DNA of 64,000 nt from Spirochaeta lutea (lineage in GTDB: Bacteria; Spirochaetota; Spirochaetia; DSM-27196; Salinispiraceae), in contig NZ_JNUP01000065.1 in assembly GCF_000758165.1 (NCBI RefSeq), positions 85,359 through 149,358 of the forward strand, written 5' to 3'. Under the pieces are notes generated by a model, which was given only the letters and a program-made list of their open reading frames with translations, did not search any database and was not told where the DNA came from. The stretch's first letter is position 1, and the number at the start of each line of letters is the position of its first letter. The translations under genes and the position numbers were made by a program. Below, piece by piece: positions 17,847-25,694 of the stretch.

Positions 17847-19019
17847 TTAGCGGGTAAGCACCCGGGTCATGAGAATGCCCTCGATGGAGCGGATTCTCCC
17901 CAGCGCGGCATCGCTGATGGTCCCGTCCAGGTCGATGATGTTATATGCAACCTCGCCCCTATGTTTATTGATCATATCGGCGATGTTGATGCTTTCCTCG
18001 GCGAGGATGGTGGTAATCTGTCCGACCATGTTGGGGATGTTCTTGTTGGCGATGAGAAGCCGGGTATTTCCGGTGAAATCCATCTGGCAGTCGGGGAAGT
18101 TTACGGAGTTTTTGATGTTTCCGGTCTCAAGGAACATCGCAAGCTCCTGAGCGGCCATGATGGCACAGTTTTCCTCTGCCTCGGGGGTTGATGCGCCAAG
18201 GTGAGGGATGGGTATGACCCCGTCCACACCGAGTAGTTCGTCGGATGGGAAATCGGTGACATAGGCTGAAACCTTGCCGGCTTCTATGGCCCGGATGACA
18301 GCCTGGTTATCGACGAGTTCGCCCCTGGCAAAGTTCAGAAGGCGTAATCCGCTTTTTGCCTTGTTCAGAAGGGCGTCGTTTACCATGTGTTTGGTAGAGT
18401 CCAAGAGGGGAACGTGGATGGTGAGAAAATCCGCATCGGCAATGCAGGCCTCGAGGCTGTTTGCCCGTTTTACGGCCCGGCTCAAACCCCATGCGCTCTC
18501 TACGCTGATGTAGGGGTCAAATCCGTAGACCTCCATACCCAGGGCTACAGCTGCATTGGCTACCATGACGCCGATAGCTCCCAGGCCGACTACGGCCAGA
18601 CGCTTTCCGAGAATCTCGGGGCCGGCGAAATTCTTTTTTCCCTTTTCGACCAACTTACCCACCTCGGCGCCTTTTCCTTTGAGGGTTTGGCTCCAGGTTA
18701 TGGAATCGTGGATCTTTCTGCTGGAGATGAGCATGCCGGTGAGCACCAGTTCTTTTACTGAATTGGCGTTTGCCCCGGGGGTGTTAAATACAACAATTCC
18801 CTTCTGGGTGCAGACATCCAGGGGAATATTGTTCACCCCTGCGCCTGCACGCGCCACCGCTTTCAGGCTCTCGGACATTTCCATGTCATGCATCTTGAAT
18901 GAGCGCAGGATAATACCGTCCGGATCCGTGGCATCGCTGCTGATCTGGTAGCGATCCTTGGGTAACAGGGATAGTCCCTTATCGCTTATCTCGTTGAGTG
19001 TTTGGATGGTGTACATCAT
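17847..19019 (-). CDS. serA: D-3-phosphoglycerate dehydrogenase with ACT domain
   Basis: A 390-aa enzyme for the first step of serine synthesis, oxidising 3-phosphoglycerate with NAD. The Rossmann motif is present (VVGLGAIGVMVANAA, near residue 145), as are the D-isomer dehydrogenase pattern (LLNFARGELVD) and the active-site histidine (IPHLGAST). The last 75 residues look like an ACT domain, which would allow serine feedback. A good aaaggag site precedes two adjacent ATG codons (19019 and 19016); the second has the more usual spacing. The 145-bp gap upstream carries a hairpin. Confidence 0.93.
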   Translation of the reverse strand: MMYTIQTLNEISDKGLSLLPKDRYQISSDATDPDGIILRSFKMHDMEMSESLKAVARAGAGVNNIPLDVCTQKGIVVFNTPGANANSVKELVLTGMLISSRKIHDSITWSQTLKGKGAEVGKLVEKGKKNFAGPEILGKRLAVVGLGAIGVMVANAAVALGMEVYGFDPYISVESAWGLSRAVKRANSLEACIADADFLTIHVPLLDSTKHMVNDALLNKAKSGLRLLNFARGELVDNQAVIRAIEAGKVSAYVTDFPSDELLGVDGVIPIPHLGASTPEAEENCAIMAAQELAMFLETGNIKNSVNFPDCQMDFTGNTRLLIANKNIPNMVGQITTILAEESINIADMINKHRGEVAYNIIDLDGTISDAALGRIRSIEGILMTRVLTR

Positions 19020-19049
19020 CGTCTCCTTTTTATTGTTCCTCTTTATTGT

Positions 19050-19087
19050 TACCCCCCTTCCGGATGGTTCGCACCGTCAGGGGGGCT
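19050..19087 (-). promoter_or_regulatory. Hairpin in the serA leader / aspS 3' region
   Basis: Runs of six C and six G (cccccc at 19050-19056, gggggg near 19080-19086) can form a strong stem. On the minus strand it lies about 30 bp before the serA start and about 80 bp after the aspS stop. There is no T-tract, so it could be a partial terminator for aspS or a leader structure for serA. Confidence 0.35.
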
Positions 19088-19164
19088 GTGGATTCTTGGG
19101 TTGCGCACCCCGGGGCCTGATGAAGGGCTGTATCCAGGGCAGCAGCTTCCGGGATTGTCGGGCC

Positions 19165-20982
19165 CTAGTCGGCCGCCCCGGTATTGTCGGGATCGGTGTT
19201 TCCCTGGGCGCGTAAGACGCCGGGAAGAAACTGCAGGCCCAATTCTTGGAGCTGTCCTGGCTCCACGGGACTGGGGCTTTCGTCCATGGGGCTGAGCCCG
19301 GCTGAGTTTTTAGGAAAGGCCATGACCTCCCGGATGGTTGATTCTCCGGTCATGATCATGAGGAGGCGGTCCAGGCCTGGGGCAATTCCGCCGTGGGGAG
19401 GTGCGCCGTACTGGAAGGCATCCAGGAGGAATCCGAATCTCTGTTTTGCTTCTTCTTCGGGAAAGCCCACAATATTAAAGATACGCTGCTGCAGCTGTGG
19501 ATCGTGAATACGGATAGAGCCCGAGGCCAGCTCGTAGCCGTTGCAAACCAGGTCGTAGAGGTTTCCCTTCACGCTCCCCGGGTCGGATTCCATGGTTTCG
19601 AGATACTGGGCTTGGGGCATGGTGAACATATGGTGGGCTGCATCCCATTTTTCTTCATCCTCGTTCCATTCAAAGAGGGGAAAATCCACAATCCAGGCGA
19701 AACGGAAGCTGCCCTGTTCGGCAAGCCCTAGGTCCTTTCCGAGCCGGGTACGGACCGCTCCCAGAGCGGTGTTGGCCACTGTTTTTTTATCTGCCACGAA
19801 CAGAACCAGGTCGCCGGATTGGGCGCCGAGTTTGCTGCGGATTTCTGAAGCCTTGGATGTGAAGAACTTTGCAATCCCCCCGTCCAAACCGTCATCGGTT
19901 ACCTTTAGCCAGGCAAGCCCCTTGGCATGGTAGGTCTTTGCTACATCCTCGAGGTCTGAGATCTGTTTCCGGCTGTATTCTGCTTTGCCGGGCACCACCA
20001 GGGCCCGGATGGCGCCGCCCCGTTCCAGAACCCCGGAGAAGACCTTGAAATCGGTATCCTGTCCCATGAAGGCAGCGTCTTTCATCTCGAGGTCGAAGCG
20101 CAGATCCGGCTTATCCGAACCGAAGCGGTCCATGGCCTCTTCATAGGGCAGTCGCTGGAAGGGCAGGGGCAAATCCAGGCCCATGGTATTCTTAAAAATA
20201 TGCGCCATGAGGCCCTCTACCAGGGCAAAGACATCCTCCTGGTCGACGAAGCTCATTTCCATATCAATCTGGGTGTGTTCGGGTTGACGGTCGCCCCGGG
20301 GGTCTTCGTCCCGGAAGCAATGGGCTAGTTGAAAGTACTTATCGAAACCTGAGACCATCAGAATCTGTTTAAAGAGCTGGGGACTCTGGGGAAGGGCGTA
20401 GAACCGTCCCTTGCTGATCCGGCTGGGAACCAAAAAGTCCCGGGCCCCCTCGGGGGTGGAGCGGATCATGGTGGGGGTTTCTATCTCCAGGAATCCCTGG
20501 TTGGTGAGGTATTCCCGGGTCCTAAACATGACCTGGCTTCGGAGGGAGATCTTCTTCTGCATGGAGCCGGTCCGAAGGTCCAGGTAGCGGTATTTGAGCC
20601 GCAGATCTTCATTGGTTTGGGCCTTCTCGTCGATCATGAAGGGCAGGGTAGCGCATCGGGACAGGATGGTAATATGTTCCGCGATGACCTCAATGCCTCC
20701 GGTGTTCATTTCGGAGTTGACCATGGAATCCGGTCTGGCCTGAACGGTTCCGGTAACGGCAATACAGTATTCAAATTTCAATTCTTCGGCAGTCTCCCGG
20801 AGCTGGGGAGCCGCGTGTTCATCCACTACAACCTGGGTAATTCCGTAGCGGTCCCGGAGATTAATGAAGATAACTCCGCCGTGGTCACGGTGGCGGTGAA
20901 CCCATCCATTGAGTACAACCTGCTTCCCTGCATCCTCAGTCCGAAGCTGACCGCAGGTAACAGTACGTTTATGTGCTTCCAT
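19165..20982 (-). CDS. aspS: Aspartyl-tRNA synthetase, bacterial type
   Basis: A 605-aa class II synthetase that charges tRNA-Asp. It has an N-terminal OB-fold (GWVHRHRDHGGVIFINLRDR), class II motif 2 (HCFRDEDPRGDRQPEHTQID), the bacterial GAD insertion domain in the middle, and motif 3 (GGIAPGLDRLLMIM). ATG 20982 is chosen over a TTG 36 bp upstream because a promoter (TTGAAG-18-TATTGT) ends 6 nt before it. No Shine-Dalgarno sequence is present, so the mRNA is predicted to be leaderless. Confidence 0.96.
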   Translation of the reverse strand: MEAHKRTVTCGQLRTEDAGKQVVLNGWVHRHRDHGGVIFINLRDRYGITQVVVDEHAAPQLRETAEELKFEYCIAVTGTVQARPDSMVNSEMNTGGIEVIAEHITILSRCATLPFMIDEKAQTNEDLRLKYRYLDLRTGSMQKKISLRSQVMFRTREYLTNQGFLEIETPTMIRSTPEGARDFLVPSRISKGRFYALPQSPQLFKQILMVSGFDKYFQLAHCFRDEDPRGDRQPEHTQIDMEMSFVDQEDVFALVEGLMAHIFKNTMGLDLPLPFQRLPYEEAMDRFGSDKPDLRFDLEMKDAAFMGQDTDFKVFSGVLERGGAIRALVVPGKAEYSRKQISDLEDVAKTYHAKGLAWLKVTDDGLDGGIAKFFTSKASEIRSKLGAQSGDLVLFVADKKTVANTALGAVRTRLGKDLGLAEQGSFRFAWIVDFPLFEWNEDEEKWDAAHHMFTMPQAQYLETMESDPGSVKGNLYDLVCNGYELASGSIRIHDPQLQQRIFNIVGFPEEEAKQRFGFLLDAFQYGAPPHGGIAPGLDRLLMIMTGESTIREVMAFPKNSAGLSPMDESPSPVEPGQLQELGLQFLPGVLRAQGNTDPDNTGAAD

Positions 20983-20988
20983 GGGCCA

Positions 20989-21018
20989 ACAATAGCACTT
21001 GCACCATTGGAACTTCAA
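20989..21018 (-). promoter_or_regulatory. aspS promoter, leaderless type
   Basis: On the minus strand, TTGAAG (21013-21018), an 18-bp spacer and TATTGT (20989-20994) are followed after 6 nt by the aspS ATG. Confidence 0.6.
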
Positions 21019-21068
21019 GGGCAGGAGTCATCACAAAAACTAACCTGGGGGTTCTTTTTTAGGGTGAT

Positions 21069-21575
21069 TTACAGGCCCGACCGACAACGGGTACAGCCCA
21101 AGACATGGAGATGGGGCTTTTTCCCCTCCTGCTCGAACATTCTGGCCACCACATAATCGGTTTTTCTGAGGACAGCCTTACACGCCGGACATCTGCGGTC
21201 CGGGGTTGCTTTTCCAAAGGGAATAATCTCCGCCCGGCTTTCCTCCGGTCCAAGGTCGGCGGGTCCGGAGCGTTCATCACAGTAGGGACAGCCGTAGATA
21301 TGCACCAGGCTGTCCTGGATACCCATGGCAGCCTTGGTGCCCTGGGTTGACTTTTTTTTGGGTGACGGGGCGGTAAAGACCTTCATGCGGACCTTTTCTC
21401 CGGGTTTCAGCAGGGATTTACAGAGCGGACAGGGTCGGAGAACCTTAAAATTCTGCCGGGACATATCAGCCATGGCATCCGCTAATTGGGTGAAGTTTCT
21501 CCCGCCCAAGCGGATAATACTTGCAATGAGGATGATTATTAGGATTCCCAAAAGGATGATGACGGTGTATTCCAT
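21069..21575 (-). CDS. Membrane-anchored protein with four CxxC motifs
   Basis: A 168-aa protein with one N-terminal membrane segment (residues 4-23). Four CxxC pairs follow (CPLC near 49, CPYC near 96, CPAC near 129, CTRC near 163). The four pairs could make two zinc ribbons. A Lys-rich loop (PSPKKKSTQ) separates them. I do not recognise the family and see no catalytic motif. It is divergent from rsmI and about 90 bp upstream of aspS. The protein could be a metal-binding or redox-sensing membrane factor, but nothing decides this. Confidence 0.6.
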   Translation of the reverse strand: MEYTVIILLGILIIILIASIIRLGGRNFTQLADAMADMSRQNFKVLRPCPLCKSLLKPGEKVRMKVFTAPSPKKKSTQGTKAAMGIQDSLVHIYGCPYCDERSGPADLGPEESRAEIIPFGKATPDRRCPACKAVLRKTDYVVARMFEQEGKKPHLHVLGCTRCRSGL

Positions 21576-21615
21576 GCGGCTTTTCCCTCGCGTAAAAATA
21601 CCCTACACTGGGTTC

Positions 21616-22320
21616 ATGGCGCAACTCTTTATTGTGGGAACACCCATTGGAAATCTTGGAGATATAACCATCCGTGCCCTGGAGGTACTTCGCTCGGTGG
21701 ATATCATAGCCGCGGAAGACACCCGGCACAGTCTACGGCTGTTGAATCACTATACCATCTCAAAACCCATGATCAGCTGCCATGGCCATAACGAAGACAG
21801 AAGCGCCCAGCGCATCATCCAGGAATTGGAGCAAGGCCGCAGCATTGCCTATGTGAGCGACGCAGGAACCCCGGGTATCAGCGACCCCGGCACCGTTCTG
21901 GTCCGCCGGGTACGGCAGGCAGGATTCCCGGTGGTACCCATACCCGGGGCGAGCGCCCTGACGAGTATTGCATCGGTCAGCGGATTTTCCGGAAGGCGGC
22001 TCATTTTTGACGGATTCCTGTCGCCAAAGGCCGGGCGGAGAAAAAAACAGCTACAGGAACTTCTGAATACGGGCGACAATTGTATTATCTACGAATCGCC
22101 CTTTAGGATCGTAAAGCTCCTGGGTGATTTAGCGGATTTGGATCCCGAACGGCCGGTTGTCATCGGCCGGGAGCTTACAAAAAGTTTCGAGGAGATTCTC
22201 GGTGCTACCGCCCGGGAGGCCTTTGAAGATTTTGCCAGCCGTAGTACAATAAAGGGTGAGTTTGCACTGGTTATATCCGGTTCAAGCCCTTCGGTTGAGG
22301 ATGGGAACGAAAACGCTTAA
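21616..22320 (+). CDS. rsmI: 16S rRNA (cytidine1402-2'-O)-methyltransferase
   Basis: RsmI methylates the ribose of C1402 in 16S rRNA. The tetrapyrrole-methylase fold is clear: FIVGTPIGNLGDIT at the start, AAEDTRHS, YVSDAGTPGISDPG, and VVIGRELTKSFEEI near the end. At 234 aa it is shorter than the usual 270-290, lacking the small C-terminal domain. ATG 21616 begins the family-typical sequence. A -10-like TACACT lies 6 nt before it and there is no ribosome site. The stop codon overlaps the flgM promoter. Confidence 0.93.
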   Translation: MAQLFIVGTPIGNLGDITIRALEVLRSVDIIAAEDTRHSLRLLNHYTISKPMISCHGHNEDRSAQRIIQELEQGRSIAYVSDAGTPGISDPGTVLVRRVRQAGFPVVPIPGASALTSIASVSGFSGRRLIFDGFLSPKAGRRKKQLQELLNTGDNCIIYESPFRIVKLLGDLADLDPERPVVIGRELTKSFEEILGATAREAFEDFASRSTIKGEFALVISGSSPSVEDGNENA

Positions 22321-22344
22321 CTTTTGCCTAGTAGTTGCCGATAG
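22318..22344 (+). promoter_or_regulatory. Sigma-28 (FliA)-type promoter of flgM
   Basis: TAAC (22318-22321), exactly 15 bp, then GCCGATAG (22337-22344). This is one mismatch in each box from the flagellar consensus TAAA-N15-GCCGATAA. It overlaps the rsmI stop codon and lies 26 bp before the flgM ATG. Confidence 0.75.
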
Positions 22345-22370
22345 TGTTAGTGAGAAAGGAAGGATGTAGA

Positions 22371-22658
22371 ATGAGTATCGAGCGTCTTGGTCCATTAGAT
22401 CCCATATCTACGTACAACAAAAACCAGAAGACTCAACGGGTACAGCGGGAGAACCAATCCGATTCGGTGTCGGTTTCCAACGAGGCCCGTACGAAGGCTG
22501 AGCTCTTAAAGCTTGACCGGGCGGTGCGCGAGGCCGATGATATCCGGGCTGACAAGGTTGACGAGATAAAAAAGAAACTCCAGGATCCTTCCTATATTGA
22601 TGAAAAGATGATCGACGAGGTGGCTGACCGCTTACTGGAACTCTTCGGTATCGAGTAA
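22371..22658 (+). CDS. flgM: Anti-sigma-28 factor FlgM
   Basis: A 95-aa protein matching FlgM in length and layout: a disordered polar N-terminal half (RVQRENQSDSVSVSNEA) and a C-terminal helical region (RADKVDEIKKKLQDPSY...MIDEVADRLLELFG) that binds sigma-28. It holds FliA inactive until the flagellar hook is complete and FlgM is exported. ATG 22371 is preceded by aaaggaagg. The promoter upstream is itself of sigma-28 type, which would give autoregulation. No other flagellar gene is in the window. Confidence 0.85.
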   Translation: MSIERLGPLDPISTYNKNQKTQRVQRENQSDSVSVSNEARTKAELLKLDRAVREADDIRADKVDEIKKKLQDPSYIDEKMIDEVADRLLELFGIE

Positions 22659-22707
22659 CCCCGACAGCAGAATGATTCGACAAGTTGTTCGTGAATGCGT
22701 ACAATAC

Positions 22708-22733
22708 AAAGGAGGCCCTGAGCCTCCTTTTTT
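22708..22733 (+). terminator. flgM terminator
   Basis: A 9-bp stem (aaaggaggc with gcctccttt, loop cctga) running into six T. It lies 50 bp after the flgM stop. Confidence 0.88.
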
Positions 22734-22836
22734 CATATGGCAGTCATACCGGCAACCGGCAAGACCCTGTTGCGCCGGTGTTCCGTTTTTGTTTCTAAGA
22801 AATGGTATTGGTACCCAGCAAGGAGGCAGTTGATTC

Positions 22837-23961
22837 ATGTCCTTTTCTACCCTCGAATTACCTGCAGGCATTGTATTCGGCACAGACGCCCTCCTGAGTG
22901 CCGGTCCCCGAGCGGCCGCCCGGGGGAATAGGGCTGTCATCGTTACCGAGCCGGCCATGCAGACCGAGGATCACCTCCAGCGTCTTCGGGAGATTCTCGA
23001 TGAATCCGGGGTTGATTCCATCGTGTACAGCGAGTTGCCCCCGGGGGTAAGTACCGTGGCGGGGGAGGAGGCGGCGTCCCTGATTACCGCAAGCAAACCC
23101 CAGACCGTTATCGGGTTGGGGGGCATGCGGGTACTCGCAGTGGCGCGGTATGCCGCCGAGCAGGCCTTTTTCGGCCGGTCCCGAGGGGGAGGCTCCGGGG
23201 GCAGGTACATTGAAATCCCCACATCCTGTAGAAATCACTTTATGTTCAGAAACGAATCGGTCCTCACCGATGCCAATAGCGGTTTGCCCCGGATTTTTCC
23301 CCTGACCAGGGGGCTGGTAAGCGGGGTGATCGTTGATCCAAGCCTCACCCAAAGTCTATCCAATAAGTATTTCGCCGTCGCCCTCCTGGACATTTTGCTG
23401 GCGAGCATTGAGGGGTATCTGTCCGAGGATGCTGATTTTTTAGCTGAAATACACCTGACTGCTGCTATTGAGAAGCTCTACCAATCCCTTTCCATTTACG
23501 TACGGATGGCTGACGACTCCCGGGCACGGCTGAGGGGCAGCGAGGCCGGGATGCTTTCGGCCCTGGGGCTCGGGCGGGCCGGCCAGGGTCCCGGGGGGGC
23601 TCTGAGTTATGTGATCAATAGCCGGCATAAGGTTCCTAAATCCTGGGTCAGCGCCGTGTTACTTCCCCATATAGTGGACCTTTATCAGGAGAGCGAAGCC
23701 CCCAGGGTCGCGAGGATTGCCGGTTGTCTTGGCGAGGATGTGATAGGCAGGCCTGTTGAGGAGGTCGCTCCCCTGGCCTCCGGGGCTCTGCGCCGTATCC
23801 TCGGACAACTGAACATTCCCACCCGTCTCAGAGACCTTAACCTTTCCCTGGGAGATCTGGGCGAGGACTGCGCCTTTGCCATGGATCTGCCCTACCTCAA
23901 GACAGCCCCCTTCCGGTTGAGTGAGGCAGAGCTCTACGAATTGGCAAAATCGGCCTTTTGA
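22837..23961 (+). CDS. Iron-containing alcohol dehydrogenase-like protein, divergent
   Basis: A 374-aa protein with the overall plan of the Fe-ADH/glycerol dehydrogenase family. The start (ELPAGIVFGTDAL) and the nucleotide-binding half (VIVTEPAM..., QTVIGLGGMRVLAVARYAA) are recognisable. The family motif GGGSxxDxAK is altered to GLGGMRVLAVAR. The metal-binding region, normally with histidines spaced HxxxH...H, is changed (ALSYVINSRHKVPKSWVSAVLLPH). It may have lost iron binding or have another role. A strong aaggagg site lies 9 nt before the ATG. The downstream methyltransferase follows after 13 bp. Confidence 0.65.
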   Translation: MSFSTLELPAGIVFGTDALLSAGPRAAARGNRAVIVTEPAMQTEDHLQRLREILDESGVDSIVYSELPPGVSTVAGEEAASLITASKPQTVIGLGGMRVLAVARYAAEQAFFGRSRGGGSGGRYIEIPTSCRNHFMFRNESVLTDANSGLPRIFPLTRGLVSGVIVDPSLTQSLSNKYFAVALLDILLASIEGYLSEDADFLAEIHLTAAIEKLYQSLSIYVRMADDSRARLRGSEAGMLSALGLGRAGQGPGGALSYVINSRHKVPKSWVSAVLLPHIVDLYQESEAPRVARIAGCLGEDVIGRPVEEVAPLASGALRRILGQLNIPTRLRDLNLSLGDLGEDCAFAMDLPYLKTAPFRLSEAELYELAKSAF

Positions 23962-23974
23962 CCGGCGAATCGGT

Positions 23975-24886
23975 ATGATTTCTCCCCGAAAATTCCTAAC
24001 CCTCGACGATGAACACCAACTGCGTAAGCTCCGTAAAATTCTCCTGGAACTGCGGTCTGCCGCCCGAGGGGCCGGGCTCGACGGGGTGTATGCCCGCCAG
24101 GCATCAGTGGTCCTGGAAGCCGGCCGGGCGGGGGCCCCGGGGGCAATCGCCGACCTGGATGAAATTCTCGCGGCTTGCCTCCGGGCCTTGCAAACCCCCC
24201 ATGAATCCGGAGCTCGGGTATCCCGGCTCTGTCACCAGGGGGTGTTAAGCCTAGAAGCCGCCCTGGGGGTGCCCCTGGGGGAATGGGATCTGGATAGTCC
24301 GGATACCATCGGGGCGGATGCAGACCCAGTACCTGATCCCAGGTACTATCCCGGGCACACCCGGGTCGGCCCGGAAACCCGTTCACCCGGGGAAACGGGG
24401 CAGCCCATCAGCACCTCCGAGGGGAATGCCGGGTCCCGGGAACCGGAGATACAGGTGTACCTGGAGGATCTGCGGAGCCCCTTCAACGTGGGTAGTATTT
24501 TCAGGACCTGCGATGCCATGGGGGTATCCCGGGTGCTGCTCAGCCCCCGTTGCCCCCAGCCGGGCACGAAGCGGGTTGATCGTTCCAGTATGGGCAGTGT
24601 GGATTGGATTCCCTGGAGGGTACTTGCCCCGGAAGATATCCCGAGCTACTGCCGGGATGAGGAGCTTTCGGTTCTGGTGCTTGAAACCGGGGGGACGGAC
24701 TACACCAGGACGGTGCTGCCTCCCCGGTGCCTGGTTATTCTCGGCTCGGAGGAGCTGGGGGTTTCCCCCGGGTGTGCTGCCTTGGGACCGGTGGTAAGTA
24801 TCGGTATGTCGGGCCGCAAGGGGTCCCTGAATGTCGGGGTGAGCTTCGGCATCGTAGCCTCCCGGTGGCGGGAATGCCGGTCCTAG
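23975..24886 (+). CDS. SpoU/TrmH-family RNA methyltransferase
   Basis: A 303-aa protein. The C-terminal 150 residues form a SPOUT methyltransferase with all three family motifs: motif 1 (RSPFNVGSIFRTCDAMG), motif 2 (LVILGSEELGVSP) and motif 3 (MSGRKGSLNVGVSFGI). These make the knotted SAM site for 2'-O-ribose methylation of tRNA or rRNA. The N-terminal 150 residues match nothing I recognise: a helical part, then a Pro/Gly-rich linker, perhaps for RNA binding. The start is 13 bp downstream of the Fe-ADH-like gene. The target nucleotide cannot be told. Confidence 0.82.
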   Translation: MISPRKFLTLDDEHQLRKLRKILLELRSAARGAGLDGVYARQASVVLEAGRAGAPGAIADLDEILAACLRALQTPHESGARVSRLCHQGVLSLEAALGVPLGEWDLDSPDTIGADADPVPDPRYYPGHTRVGPETRSPGETGQPISTSEGNAGSREPEIQVYLEDLRSPFNVGSIFRTCDAMGVSRVLLSPRCPQPGTKRVDRSSMGSVDWIPWRVLAPEDIPSYCRDEELSVLVLETGGTDYTRTVLPPRCLVILGSEELGVSPGCAALGPVVSIGMSGRKGSLNVGVSFGIVASRWRECRS

Positions 24887-24946
24887 GCCGTCCCAGGAGC
24901 GGGTGGTTCTTCTCGCCCAGCTCCGGGAAGCAGGTCTGTCCGGGAG

Positions 24947-25363
24947 CTAGGGATTCATGAGTAATTCATGCTTCAGGGTTGCTGTCTTTTTTAGGGTGGC
25001 CGCCACGGCGCAGTATTTCCCGAGGCTCAGCTCGATAGCGGTTTCAATCTTATCCTCATTCAGCTGATCCCCGGTAAAACGATAACGCACCAGGATATCC
25101 GTGTAGACCTTGGGATGCTCGTCAGCCTGCTTTGCCTCAATCTCAATGGAAAAACTATCAAAGGGGATCCTCATTTTTCCCAACATCGAAACCACATCCA
25201 TCCCGGTACAACCCGCCAGGGCGGTAAGCATGAGGGCCTTCGGTTTCGGACCGTACCCGGCCCCGCCAAATTGTTCATCGGCATCCACCGGAATGGTGGC
25301 ATCCTCTATTGTAAGGTCAAAGGCCATGGCCTTCTTCCATTGGGCGGTAACAAATTTTTGCAT
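24947..25363 (-). CDS. OsmC-family peroxiredoxin-like protein
   Basis: A 138-aa OsmC/Ohr-family protein. The buried catalytic cysteine is in the family motif (LTALAGCTGMDVVSML). A second conserved cysteine is expected near the end, and one is present in LSLGKYCAVAATL. These thiol peroxidases reduce organic hydroperoxides in the cytosol. It is of the YhfA-like subtype rather than Ohr by motif. An aaggag site precedes the ATG. The glutaredoxin gene is 40 bp upstream in the same direction, so the pair may form a redox unit. Confidence 0.85.
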   Translation of the reverse strand: MQKFVTAQWKKAMAFDLTIEDATIPVDADEQFGGAGYGPKPKALMLTALAGCTGMDVVSMLGKMRIPFDSFSIEIEAKQADEHPKVYTDILVRYRFTGDQLNEDKIETAIELSLGKYCAVAATLKKTATLKHELLMNP

Positions 25364-25403
25364 ATGCAGATCTCCTTATTGTAGGGTGATTTTAATGCCG
25401 GGG

Positions 25404-25634
25404 TTATCGCTTCAAGGCGCGTTCAACCTCGGGCTGGTTAAATCCCACAAGTATCTTCCCGTGAATATCAATAACCGGAACCCCCATTTGGCCTGACTTT
25501 CGAACCATCTCGTCGGCTCTCCGAGGATCCCTAGAAACATCGTACTCGGTAAAGGGGACGCGGTTTTCCTTGAAATACCGCTTCGCCTTGTGGCAAAACG
25601 AACAGCTTGGGGTAGTATACATGGTAATAGACAT
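25404..25634 (-). CDS. Glutaredoxin/NrdH-like thioredoxin-fold protein
   Basis: A 76-aa glutaredoxin-fold protein with active site CSFC (residues 10-13) and the cis-proline segment (GQMGVPVIDI). The size and the CxxC with Phe fit the glutaredoxin family of the YruB/Grx-like type. It would reduce disulfides in the cytosol. An aggagg-like site (cggaggttcat) precedes the ATG. Its promoter region carries an A/T palindrome. Confidence 0.88.
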   Translation of the reverse strand: MSITMYTTPSCSFCHKAKRYFKENRVPFTEYDVSRDPRRADEMVRKSGQMGVPVIDIHGKILVGFNQPEVERALKR

Positions 25635-25644
25635 ATGAACCTCC

Positions 25645-25684
25645 GTATATATAAAAAAATATATACAACAGCTGTTCTTGTCAA
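25645..25684 (-). promoter_or_regulatory. Glutaredoxin promoter with A/T palindrome
   Basis: On the minus strand, TTGACA (25679-25684) is followed after 15 bp by TATATT (25658-25663). An inverted repeat gtatatat/atatatac (25645-25652 and 25659-25666) overlaps the -10 box and could be an operator. Confidence 0.45.
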
Positions 25685-25694
25685 GCCGGGGCGT

